The notes beneath the pieces were generated by a model. The model ran no database searches, was not told the DNA's origin, and saw nothing but the letters and a program-made list of their open reading frames with translations. DNA of 64,000 nucleotides from Chara braunii (lineage: Eukaryota; Streptophyta; Charophyceae; Charales; Characeae). Position 1 is the first letter of the stretch. Each line of letters opens with the position of its first letter. The DNA is taken from assembly GCA_003427395.1 (NCBI GenBank), contig BFEA01000176.1, forward strand, positions 331,725 through 395,724, read 5' to 3'. Made by a program: the position numbers and the translations under genes. This document shows, piece by piece, positions 9,347 to 21,000 of this stretch.

Positions 9347-12026
9347 GTTGGTGCGTCTATGAACTATCTTCAGAACCTTCGATGATAAGAAGTGGAAAGG
9401 ATCAAATATCTGAGGGTTAAAAATTCTGCCCGATACAACAGGAGGGGTTATGCTCCTCTTATGAACTTTTCCCTCTGACGTATGGATGCAGGTATTGTCA
9501 TTCGGGGCCTCGCCTCACTACTCTTGAAAGTGGCTGTTTTCAGGAGTGCAGTGTCTCCACATCAGCTCCCGAATTTGATCTGTCAGATTAAATTCAGGAG
9601 CTGTCCGGATTTGGCTCCCGAGAGCGCTCCCGAAATCACCGCCTGCTAAGCTGCATTTTCGGGAGAGCTCCTGTGGGAGTGGAGCTCGAAGGGACAAACG
9701 GACTTCTGTCAGGCTGCTTGACACTGAACGTGTCCGGATGTGGCACCTGTCATTTGGAGACTTGGAGAGTGGCTCGGTCGCGAGTGCAGTGTGGTGAAAG
9801 GCACTCTCGAGCCGGATTTCGCGTTTGGGAGCACTCCCAAAATTTTTATAGAACTCGGGATTGGTGTGGCGAGGCCCTTGGCGAAATCTTCCAATAGAAG
9901 ATATCCTTCTCTGCTATCGCTGCATTTGTTTGGACTTCTGGAGATGGGGTTGGCTCAAATGATATCCGTTTTGGAAAGGTAATTGTCTTTTATAAGTCTA
10001 TTGCAATAACCCATGCCATATGTCTCGTGGAAAGACGGAGGGCCAACTCGGCCGCCCTCAGCCCAGGCCGAAACGGGGGCAAATAGGACCCCAAACAAAG
10101 ACTCAGGGCCTGGACGTGTGACGATTGACTTTGGTCAATTGTCCTGACCCCAACAGTCAAGCCCGGACAGCATCAGGTCCAAGAGAGTGCTCCCAAACCA
10201 CTGGCCGGACAGCATCAGCGCCTGGATGTGTGACAGTTGACTTTGGTCAACTGCCATGACCCCAACAGTCATGGCTTTGGTTAACTTTCATGACCCCAAC
10301 AGTCAACTATTGTATGTGATCTGGAATATACTTGTTATCATTGTCGACGTGGAGAAGGAAGAAGCCCGGAGAAGGAGAGGGGTCTGAAAGGATTATTACT
10401 GTGTGATCTTTCATCTTCTTTGTCTATTCCCCCTCCACTCTCTTCTTGTGATGGTAATGAGATACTGTTTGAGATATCACTTCACGATTTGGAGACTTTG
10501 ATGCAGATAATGAGACTACTGATATTTGATGATTTCTGAGTATCCGCCAGACTGGGTTCATTACAGTATAGGGTGCTGGGAATTGTGTTTGCAAAGGTTG
10601 GTGGTTGTCTTTGTTAGGCAGTCCAAGTTACCTTTTCCGATGAGCAGCTAGGATCAAGAACATCAACAGATTCAACAGTGTGCTTAAGTACGCGGTTAGG
10701 CTTTTTCGGAACTTTTTCCGCGTGGCTGGAAGTATGACCTGTGGCCTGTGTACAGCTGTCATGCTCTCCAACTATCCCGCAGTGTAATTATAGCATGATA
10801 CGACTTTGCAGTCCATGTTGCATAACTTTGTGGTGCGTTTGTGTATCTGGCTCACTGCTTAGTCATGAATGTCAGATCTCTCTGTTTTGCCATTTGCTGT
10901 TGCATTCTGCTCTCGCTATGGCTTCTGTCGTGCTGTGGTCACTTGGTTCACTCTTTGAGGTAGGCACTCTCCGCACTGTTCCATACTTTTTCAGGGAGAC
11001 ATCTTGTGATGTCAGAGAAGTCTGGTGCGGATAATTGCTACGAGGAGCGGTATGGGATGTGGGATTGTAAAATGTGAACAAGAGATGAGTAAAGGAATGA
11101 ACGACACTTCTTGGATTCTTGTTTGCCTTGTGGCCTGTGCAAAGCAGCTCTTTGTGTGTGAGCTACCGGTGCCCCTCGGGAATGGACAAGTGTTTCTTGC
11201 ACAAGGAACTGCCAAGACAAAAGCGGATGCAGAGCGCCTTGCATGTACAATCGCATGCCACAAGCTGCATGAAAAGGGTTTGCTGCAGAAGCCTGCAAAG
11301 GGAGAAGGAGGGCCAGAATCAATGATAAAGGCTGCAATTGTCCAGCAGGTATTGATTTACAAGTTCACATCCCCTGATGCCCTCGTTCCCGTCTCCTGAC
11401 CAATGGCTGTGGTTACTGTGTTTCAGAGTGATTCTGTAAAAGGGGATGACATTTCTGGCGCTTTGTGCTGCTATTATGGATGACTGTGGTCTACCATCTA
11501 CTATAACATGGAAGTTGTGAATCGTCGTAAGGGCCGCATCTAGGCTGTTTGTTGTTCATGCCTGCAAATGCCTCAGTTGCATGCACGTGCATGAATAACA
11601 AAGGTTGGCTGTGAATCTGAGCTGGTTGTGCACACAGCTGTCCCAGATCGCCAGATGATCTTATTTTCTTGTCATTGATCGAGAATCTGGGCTGTGAGCC
11701 AGCACACAGCCCAGATTTGCCGATCTGAAATTTCACTGATAAGTTGTGAATCAGGGCTGACGATGGGTGCAAATGGCCCAGATCTGCGTTAGCAGTTGGA
11801 AGGGTGTTACTGGTGGTGCCAGAGGGAGTGGGCCAACACAAACTAAGAAGTGTGCACTCTATTGCTATGTCAGGTCGCTCTTGCCCCACTGCCCAACCAC
11901 TGGTGGCCTTCGCCATCTCCCCCAGCTGCCTTCTGTCGGCCGCCTTTGTGATTTCCTCGGCTACCTGCCACTGCCTGCCGCTGCCTACCTTCGCTATCTC
12001 CCCCAGCCACCGACTGCGGCCGCTCT

Positions 12027-12081
<55 letters not shown>

Positions 12082-15000
12082 GCTCACATTAGATTGCCAT
12101 CATTCCATGCTCTGACGGCAGCATCAACTGCAAAACAGATTCCCTCTGTCCCCCTCCGTGTCCCCCTTCTGTGTCACTGGTGTTACACTGCACTATCCGC
12201 TCTCTCTTGCCCTTCCTCTCCATCCAGGTCATCTACTGGACATACGCATTTGAGAAACATTATTGCCTCCCGGGTTGGTGGCCCTTGACTGGTCGGCACC
12301 TATCGGTTGGGGGTCGTTGGCACCCGGCAAAAAAAAAGAAAAAACGAAAGAAAAAAAGAAGAAAAGGGTCTAGAACCCCTAATAACCCCACCAACACCCC
12401 AATAGCATCCCCCAAATTTCTGACTGGTTGGCAGACCGCCGACCGGTCAGCCCTACAGGTCGGCTGCAATACGGTCGGCGGTCGGGGACGGCGGTTGGCA
12501 GGCATGCAACCCTGGCCCCCTACCAAAGCTGTCTCCCTGAAGATTGCTGCTGTCTGCTGTGGGGCACAGGTATCCATGTTTCCATTGCAGAAGCTTCCCC
12601 CCCCTCCCTTCCTGTTTTAAATAAAGTGCTTGTCCACTTGTCCTTCCCACGGGCAAGCAGGAAAGTCTGCCATGGCAAACCGAGCTCTTTTCTGGTGTGG
12701 AGGTTTCTATGAGCTTGCCAGTGACGAACTACAGCGATCATGTGACATGCCAAAAATACAGGTAGAGAATGGTTTTGGTTCGTTTCACTTTTAATTTTCC
12801 TGTTTGTTTGTTTGTTTGTTAAGGAGGAGGACAATGAGACGCGAAGTTCTCAAAGTCTGTTTTGTCCTTTTTCATTTTCTCTTTGAGATATAAAAGATCT
12901 TTGATGAGGAGTTGAGCTTGCAGTCTCTATTGCCCTTTCTCATTCTCTCTTTGTGATTTTTGTGCTGTATTCCAACCGATGGGAATCACTATTGTTGCTG
13001 TACCTGGCCTTTTTCATGTTTGTGATATTTAGATTCTGTTTACAACAGATGGACCCCCCCCTATTGTTGGTATACCTGCCTTATGACTGAATGGTACACA
13101 ATAGAACTGTTCAATGAGCAGATTTTCATGGTCAACTTCTAAATTTGAAGAAAAAGACACCGATTGTTCTGCATCTCTGTCACCAGTCTGGGTCAGGCCC
13201 CAGTGGTGAGAGGTCGATGCGACGCTAGCATGGATCTCCTGTTTGTCGAGCCAGGTGCATGCTTCCTTATTATGGATAATAGCACAAGGGACCCATTTTT
13301 AGTGACCCATTATCTCGCTCGCATGAAATGGTGGCTCTTGGACAAATCGGTGGTGGCTGTCTTGCAGCAAAATGAAATACCGCCTGTCCTTCAGCTTGGA
13401 GAAAGGGAGTGTGTGATAATGGAAAATGCACTGCAGCGTTGGCATGCTGAAGGCCAGCCAGTTGCTAGTGATCCCTGGGGTGCGTATGATGTCAGAGATG
13501 GCTCTGGAGGCATGAGGCCAGACTATGGAGATCCCACGGGCCATAATATGTATTCTAGGGGTGAGATTTGCGGCAATGGTTTGGCAAATGGGTTTGAAAG
13601 GATCAGCATGACTTCATGGGACGAGGACAAGTGCGCAGTTCAAAATGAGTTGTTGAAGAAGGAGGCTGAAAGGAGGATGTCAGATCCGGCTTTATCGGCT
13701 CAGAGAAATGCGAGAGCAGGACTTCCTGCCTTCAAGGAGAGGCAGATGATTGTGGAGATGGTACAAAAGAACAGAGCAGTTGTGCTTACCGGCGAAACAG
13801 GGTGTGGGAAGACCACTCAGGTCAGTTTGTAGGAAAATATTATTGTCAAGGCTCCTACGTAATCTGTGTCCACCTGCTGCTCCTTCTGTATCCCCCAATC
13901 CATCTACCATTTCTCCTTACACAGTGACCGGGGACCACTGCCTGTTTGAAGTTCCTGCTTGATCAGACTTAAAGTTACCTCATGTGTTTCCAAAAATCGT
14001 TTCCTTGTATGCTCAGCTCTCTTTGTCAATGTTATGCTGTGTGATGCAGTGGTCCTAGCTCGTGTCATGATGCAGAACTCAAATTTGAATTATAGATATG
14101 GTTATAACTTATCAATGCAATGATCATGAAAATGATGAAGGAACAAGAAAAGGAGTTGTGACAAGACACCGTAACCATCTCCTTCTCTCACTATTTAATT
14201 GTCACCCTCATGGTCCTCCACATCTTCTTTTGCATGAGTCGTTTGGAAATGAGAAGCGAACAAAGAGTCAATATCCGATAGATCCAACCAGCAACCACTA
14301 ATCGAGGTACACTCTACTAACATGCTTCTCCCTGTGTTCTCTGTGCCCTCTGTCTCGGTTTTCCCCCTCTCCTCCACAACTCTGAGGGGCACTGTGAGAC
14401 ACTAGCCAAAGCCCGGGAAGCTATAGGAGTTTAGAAGGGTTGCAACGTGCCATCCACAACATTGGAAGGGGATCGTGGGAACTCTATGGGGAGAGAAAAG
14501 ATGCTATTCACATGATGGAGAGGGGAGGAGTGGGGGAGTGCTAAGGAGGTCTGCTGAATGCGGGGTACTACTGGAGGGGGGAGCACAGGTGTGTTGGGGG
14601 GCATAACAGATCCATCTATCTATCCCAGTGGGCAGGATGTGAAGTGTTAAGGGGAGTTCTGACATGCGATGCACGGGAATGGGAGAGACGATGGAGATAG
14701 AAAAGATGCTATTCACATGATGGAGAGGGTAGAGGCGGGGGAGTGCTTGCTGAATGTGGGGCGCCACTGGAGGGGGGAGGGCAGGTGTGTTGGGGGCAAT
14801 CACAGATCCATTTATCTATCCCAGTGGGCGGGAGGGGAGTACTGACATGCGATGCACGGGAATGGGAGAGACGAAGGAAAAGAGGAGGTAGTTGACAACA
14901 TGCTGGCCTGAATACCCTGGTGAGGGCAGGTGTGTCGGGGGCAAATTACCGAGGGGAGAGGGAGGGGAGTGGGAAGGGAGGATGTTGCAACCTAAACCTG

Positions 15001-18000
15001 CAGGGTTTGCTACATGAGAAGAAAAGAACCAAAATCAAGGCGGATATGAAAAAGAAAAGATGAGGAGGGGATGGGGGGCTGGATTTCTGTGTTGATCTCC
15101 TGAGATTTCCTCACTGACGTCCCTCCACCCCCCCCCACCCTTCCCTCCACAGCCCCCCCTCTGCTCGCCACAATCCTAAGGAATCTGAGATATTCTTGTT
15201 GGGAAATTTGTGGAAGATTATAAGCATTCTTTCCTTACAAGTTTGATTCTAGAACATCCAGCGTCAGTAGTATTCCTAAAATAGTTGGCTGAAGGATTGG
15301 CAAGGCTGCATCAGCGACTGTGATCCGTTGAAGATGGTCCTGAGTGTGGGATGGGTACCAAATTCCTTACTGGCAGTGATATTACTGGTGTTTGCCTGTG
15401 GGCAATTTCTATTTTTCGTTGTCAGTTTGCAATCATCTCTTAAACCACCAGGACACAGGCCCAGCCTTGCAGAAATTTGTTTGTCACTTCGAAAATTTTC
15501 TGTCGTGGGTCTACCCGACCACATTGGCTGGCAGTGCCAGCCAAATAAGAAAAAGTGCGCTGCTGACTGTTCGGAAAAGCATGGCGCTCCGTGCGGCGCC
15601 TCCAGGCTGCGGTGTACTGGTGGTATAAATCACCAGTAACCCCGAGCCTCTCTTCCCTTATGTGGGTTTCCCGTCTCATTGTGTGCCAAATGAAGGTGAA
15701 TTGGTGCGGGCATGTTTTCGTTTTCTTCTTGCCTGGCACCACCGGCTATTGAGGTCTGTTAGCACTGTTCATCCGAGAATTGGGGTTGTATGCAAATTGT
15801 CTGAAACCTTTGCTTGTGAAGGTACTGTTGGTTTATGGCTGTTGGCTCGTTCCTGTTTGCTTGTGCAGTCTGGGACTGAGGCTCTTGCTTCCTTGGAGTC
15901 GACCACTGGGCTAGTTATACTTGCTTTTCAGTGCCCCTCACACCCACCCTTGTCTGCCTTTATCATCCTTCCCTATGTCTATTCAACCTAGTGGCATAAT
16001 CTCGTCACTATCATCAGTTATACTTGCTTTTCAGTGCCCCTCACACCTAGTGGCATAATCTTGTCACTATCATCAGGAGAACATACTCGTTGTGCTTGTC
16101 TTTATCTTTTCTTTTCCGTCCTGCAATGGTGATGAGTGTGGCTGCTGTGCCTTGTGATGTTCACATCATCCCCTAACTACCTCTCTACTTTACCATGACT
16201 CCTGATGAGATTGTGCAGGTACCTCAGTTTATTCTGGAGGATGCAGAGTTACACGGCTGCGGGACAGACATCAACATTGTGGTTACACAGCCTCGACGAA
16301 TTGCAGCTATCAGGTTGGTGGTTGTCTTTTTTTACCCTGAAGCTAGTACCTTATACATGCTTGGCCATAAAAGCGAGATGGTTAACAGACCCTTAGCTTT
16401 TCTGTGTTTTCTCATGACGTTTGTAAGTCCATTCAAAACGAACGTGTGACCAACCCATAGAGTGGACACCGAACCAACCAACAGCAGGGAAAAAAGTAAC
16501 CTGCTCCTCGGAAAACCTAAGCGAAGAGTGCTTCTCCATGCAAAGTTTCCTCTCGCGCAGGGTTGCCCCCCAAAAAGTGACAATCCCCACTGCCTGCCTT
16601 CATCCTTGACCTCCACATTCCGCCACACCAACATCCTGCACCCAGCTATGGCGGGCGCCCACTACAGCCACATCAGCTGCTTATTCTCCCTGATCGGTCT
16701 CTGCTTCCCTCCGCTAATGCAGGAGCGCTCATGCCTGCTGCCTCACTGTCCGAATGTCCAATGCAGCGCGGCCTGCAGACTTTGTGCTGGAGAGAAGGGT
16801 GTGTCGAGGAAGCCCTGTCCCAGTAGGCAGCACCTCTGTCCTACTGGGTCAGAGGGCAGGTCCCAACCTTTGCAGCTATCTCGTTGGCCGGGCCTACTGG
16901 TTAGTTGCAGAGATTGGTTGCCTCCTGTCAACCAACCAAGGGCTCTTGCCCGGCCTTCACTTAGGGCCGGCTTGAAAATTACAGGCCTCCGTTCACTTAG
17001 GTCGGCCTCCCTTGTTGGGGAGGGGCTTAAACAGCCCATGGAGGCCTGGAGCTTCAAGTATGGGCGAGCAAGGGTGGTCTCATTTAACGACCTGTTGCAC
17101 TACCTTATGGACTCCTCTGCTGATGAAGGGCATGTTGGCTATGTGTTTTCTGTATCCTGCCGACTGGTTTCGTGACAAGTGGGGGAGGACGTTGTAAGCA
17201 CGTGTGAACATAGGGGTCGTTTTGAGTACCTTTTTGTTGCACTCCTTCGCCAGATAGTGTTGGTACTCTCGTTCACATCCCTTGGTCCCAGTGCAGGTTC
17301 TGGTTCAAGATGACTGCTCTGAGTGTGAGTAATGCAACCTGGTTATGCTGCTGTAATTGTTGGCATATTCTATTTTTCTCCTGTTGAGGCTTTTGCATTG
17401 CATCTCCTGATCAAGTCTGGGAGGATATGTATCCAGGTCGTCGGTTCTCAGCCAGATATGTGAATCAACATCTGAAGGGCTGATGTCATTTGTCTGCCCC
17501 AATCATCCAGGACTGCAATCTCTCTGACCTTTCCACTTCAGCTAGGAATAGCATTTGACTCATTTGTTAACCCCCATGAAGAAAGGGGTGCTGGTAGCTT
17601 CTGGTGCGAGAAGGTTGTGGAGATTCAATAGCCTTCCACTCGTCTGGTCCATTATGATATTGTTCTCGGTCTTTTTTTATTGCTGCATCCTCCTAAATCC
17701 TCAATGCATGCTCTCTTTTGTTCTGAAAGAGAATGTTTGGATTTGATGGATAAATGCTTATTTCATGCTGCTGGTCATTTCAGTGTCGCAGAACGTGTAG
17801 CATGGGAGCGAGGCGAGCAGATTGGGAACAGCGTGGGTTATGCCATCAGGCTTGACTCGGTAAACCCACGACCGAAGGGTAATATCATATTTTGCACAAC
17901 TGGCATTCTTCTCCGTCGGCTGCAGGTATATGCACTTTTGCTATTTCTTTTGTGTATCCTCTGAAATGTTCACGGTTAAAAGGATATATGCCAAAATGAG

Positions 18001-21000
18001 ACTGGGTTTTATGTTGTGAATTTTTAGCAGAAGTTTTTGAAATCATAGTCATAGTATATCTGTCCCTCAGGCTATTCTGATGGCGCCAGCTTGGCAGGCG
18101 CAAGTGTTTTGGTGCTTTGCAACATCATCCCTGTTTGAGCCTATGTTTTCGCCCATGGTACAACTGAACGGCTGTTGGTTCACTTTGCGTCCTCATTTTG
18201 GGTTGATTTATCAGGTTGTCGGTTTGTCAGGCGGGTAATCCTAGGATGACAATAGTTTGGTTGGTGATGGAAGTGCTGTTACCAGGCCGAGACCAGGCGT
18301 CAGAATGGTTAGATGGGAGGAGAGGGGAGGGGAGGGGAGGAGTGGGGAGGAGAGGGGAGGAGAGGGGAGGAGAGAGAGCTTAGTGGGTGACTCCTGGATC
18401 AATGGAAGTGGTTGGGAACCAATTCATGTGTCATACGGACATGTGAATGGCCATATGATGTCGTTTTGTCTTAGACTATTGGCATAAGAATCTGTGTATA
18501 ACCTACTTGTGTGCCCCAAATGATCACATGGCTCGATCCTTTGATCTAGTCATGTGGCATGGATGAATGTTTTTGGCTCCACCAGGAGTGCAGTACCTTC
18601 TCTACCTTGCCATCTTTCTCCAGGCGAAAGTAGTCGTGAACCCCCTCAATATACTCTTCGACGCGCATCCTACTATTGTCTGCGAGGATGCTGACCACAG
18701 GCTCTTCTAGTCGTTGGACCTTTAGGTTCAACTTCAACTTCCTCAGCGCTTTACGGCTAATATAGCTCCTAGTCGCCCCGNTGTCTATGAGGGCTCCTAC
18801 TCTAGCTCTAAATATCTCTACATCTGCNAGGATTAGCTGTCCTTTACTATCCTTCTTCATCTTGGCCCAGGCTTGCCTCCTCTCTCTNAGTTCATCGNCT
18901 AAGCCTGTGAGGGAAGCGCCTAAAGAGACCCTAACACAAGCGATCTCTGGACAGCTTACTAGACGCTGGCCTGCAACCTCTGCCATGGAAATATGTGGAG
19001 TGGGAGACTCTACTTCGCTGGCACGCTCAGATCCACATACTCCTGAGGTAGGGGCAGTTGCAACCCCTACCGGCGACTGTCTTTTGCTGCCCCAGATGCA
19101 GCACGGTCCCTATACTTGGGACAGAATTTGATAATGTGGCCTGGGTCCCCGCAGAATACGCATTGAGAACTATTAATGCGTTCTTGCCATACCCTTTGAT
19201 CTATACCCAGGTCTAACCAAGGTTGGCCTTCAGGCCGGCCTGGATGCCACCTTCCTTGTCTGGGAGGTGACCGACTAGAACTCGGACGGTTAGACGGGGG
19301 ACCTCCCCTTCCTCCCGCCTGGCGGTTGCCATAGCCGCCAACCCCCTGGCCGCCCTGCCCTCGGCCACCCTGGGCCCGACCACTTGGGCCGGACCGTTGT
19401 TCTCCTTGCGGCCTGCCTCCAGCCGCGACAGCAGCGTAGGTTCTCCCCTGGCCTGCGCTGTTGTCCTCCTCTAATCCCCACTCGATGTCAGAGTAGGGAA
19501 CCTCCTCTGCACCACCTTCCTCCATCGTTAAGATCTTTGGCCTTGATTTGGCCTGAGATGGTGCGTCCCTTCCACGTTTTTCCCTTAGAAAGATCCTTGT
19601 GCCAGAACGTGGTAACTGGCGACGCTTGGGCGGCAAATGCAACTGCCTCCCGACTAAGTGTATCGTAAGTCATGCCCTGCTGATTCTTCTTCTCAAAGAA
19701 GTGTCCGTGAATATTTTCAGGCAGGGCGCGGTAGAAGAGGTTAAGGAGTTGCACATCAGTGACTCCATGCCCAGGGACTGCAATCAGTTCGTGCATAGCG
19801 GACTTTAGCGCATGCACACTCTTCCACTGGCGAGTGTGGATCATTTGAAGTTTGTCTGAGGCCTTAAGGCCCCGCGTGACATCAGAAAATCGCTCGCTGA
19901 GGGCTTTCAGGAAGTCGGAGAGAGGTGTCAGTCTGGAGTATGTAACCATATCGTTATCGCAGTTGGCAGCGCGGGCTAGCGACCTAGCAAAGCTAGTTGC
20001 TTCGTCTCTAAGGGCCTGGAAGGCCACCAAAGTGTGGTCTTCAGGTGTGACTCCCTGCAGATACAGATAGGAGTGCACATTGGCCTCCCAGTTATCAAAA
20101 TCTTCACCCTTCTTCCCACTGAAGGGTTCGGGAAATCGGACCTTGACTTTCTCGCGACGTGGTGGGGCCGGCTCCTCTTCCTTAGGGGCCGCTAGCTTGG
20201 CGCCTTCAATGGTGCCAGTACAAAACTCTCGGGTCCTATTAATCGCAATGTCCACTTCGGTCAGCAGGTGTTTCATCATGTTGCACGCGAAGTCCTTGAA
20301 CCCCGCGCGTATCGCGTCTATCTTGATGTCTTGACTGCGTTCGTACTGCATTTGTTCCCGCTGTGCGACTAATAAAGCCTCTACACTTTGGATCAGCGTA
20401 TCTAGCTTGGTTGCTAGCTCAGTCTCCGCTCGGATCTTCCCCATCCTAACTTCCACCGCTCTTAGGTCCTTGTCCGCCCTCTCTGCCGCTTCCAATCTCC
20501 TGACCCTTTCTTGGGATAACCGGTATCTCCACGCCATTTGCTGTTCCTCCTCCTTTGCCCCTCTCTTTACTGGATCCCTCTCTGCTTCAATTTGCCTCCT
20601 GGCTGCTTCTCTTTCTTCCTCGGGTACAGCCATCTCAGCCTCTTGGTCTTCCCCTAACTTCAAATGTGCGGCCCACTCCTGCGCCCTTTCCGCAATCTCC
20701 GCTTCTTTACTTGTGCTTCCTCCTCCTCTTCTCCTCTCTAGCGGTCTTTCTTCTTCTTCTTCCACTTCTTCTTTTTCTTCTTCTTCTTCCGCCTGAATAG
20801 CTGCCATCTTCTCCTCCTGCTCCTTCTTCCATCTTTCCATCTCCTCCTCCATCTGCCTCTTCTTTGCTTCCTGCTCTTCCAGCAGCGCCAACATCTTAGC
20901 CTGTCTGATTAGTTCCCTCTTCTCCATCTTCTCTTTCTTCTCACGCAGAAGGGCGGCAGCTCTCTCCTCCTGCTCTTTGCTGTAGGGGGTGGTAACAGTA

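Larger units (their letters stand above)
9347..11147 (+). other. Intron 1
   Basis: No gene. It holds a short palindrome (9,563-9,603), diverged repeats of GAGTG..GAGTGCAGTGT near 9,520 and 9,766, and a block rich in TTGACT/GGTCAA motifs at 10,120-10,310. It splits the dsRNA-binding domain in phase 0. Confidence 0.7.
11349..12660 (+). other. Intron 2
   Basis: Contains the compound microsatellite (GT)n(GA)n at 12,031-12,082 and the dispersed element at about 12,256-12,515. No other gene seen. Confidence 0.7.
13821..16218 (+). other. Intron 3 (2.4 kb)
   Basis: Contains a 205-bp tandem repeat (14,496-14,870), the MITE at 15,443-15,624 and a 103-bp direct duplication (15,913-16,078). No gene seen. 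Confidence 0.7.

Noticed and set aside
12661-12761. Alternative reading of exon 3 ([11 protein letters not shown] frame)
   Set aside because: It would break the frame with exon 2 and exon 4. The ESLPWQ frame fits both.
16462-17175. 237-codon + strand frame in the intron between exons 5 and 6
   Set aside because: It lies between two exons that join in phase without it, and its composition is typical of random GC-rich DNA.
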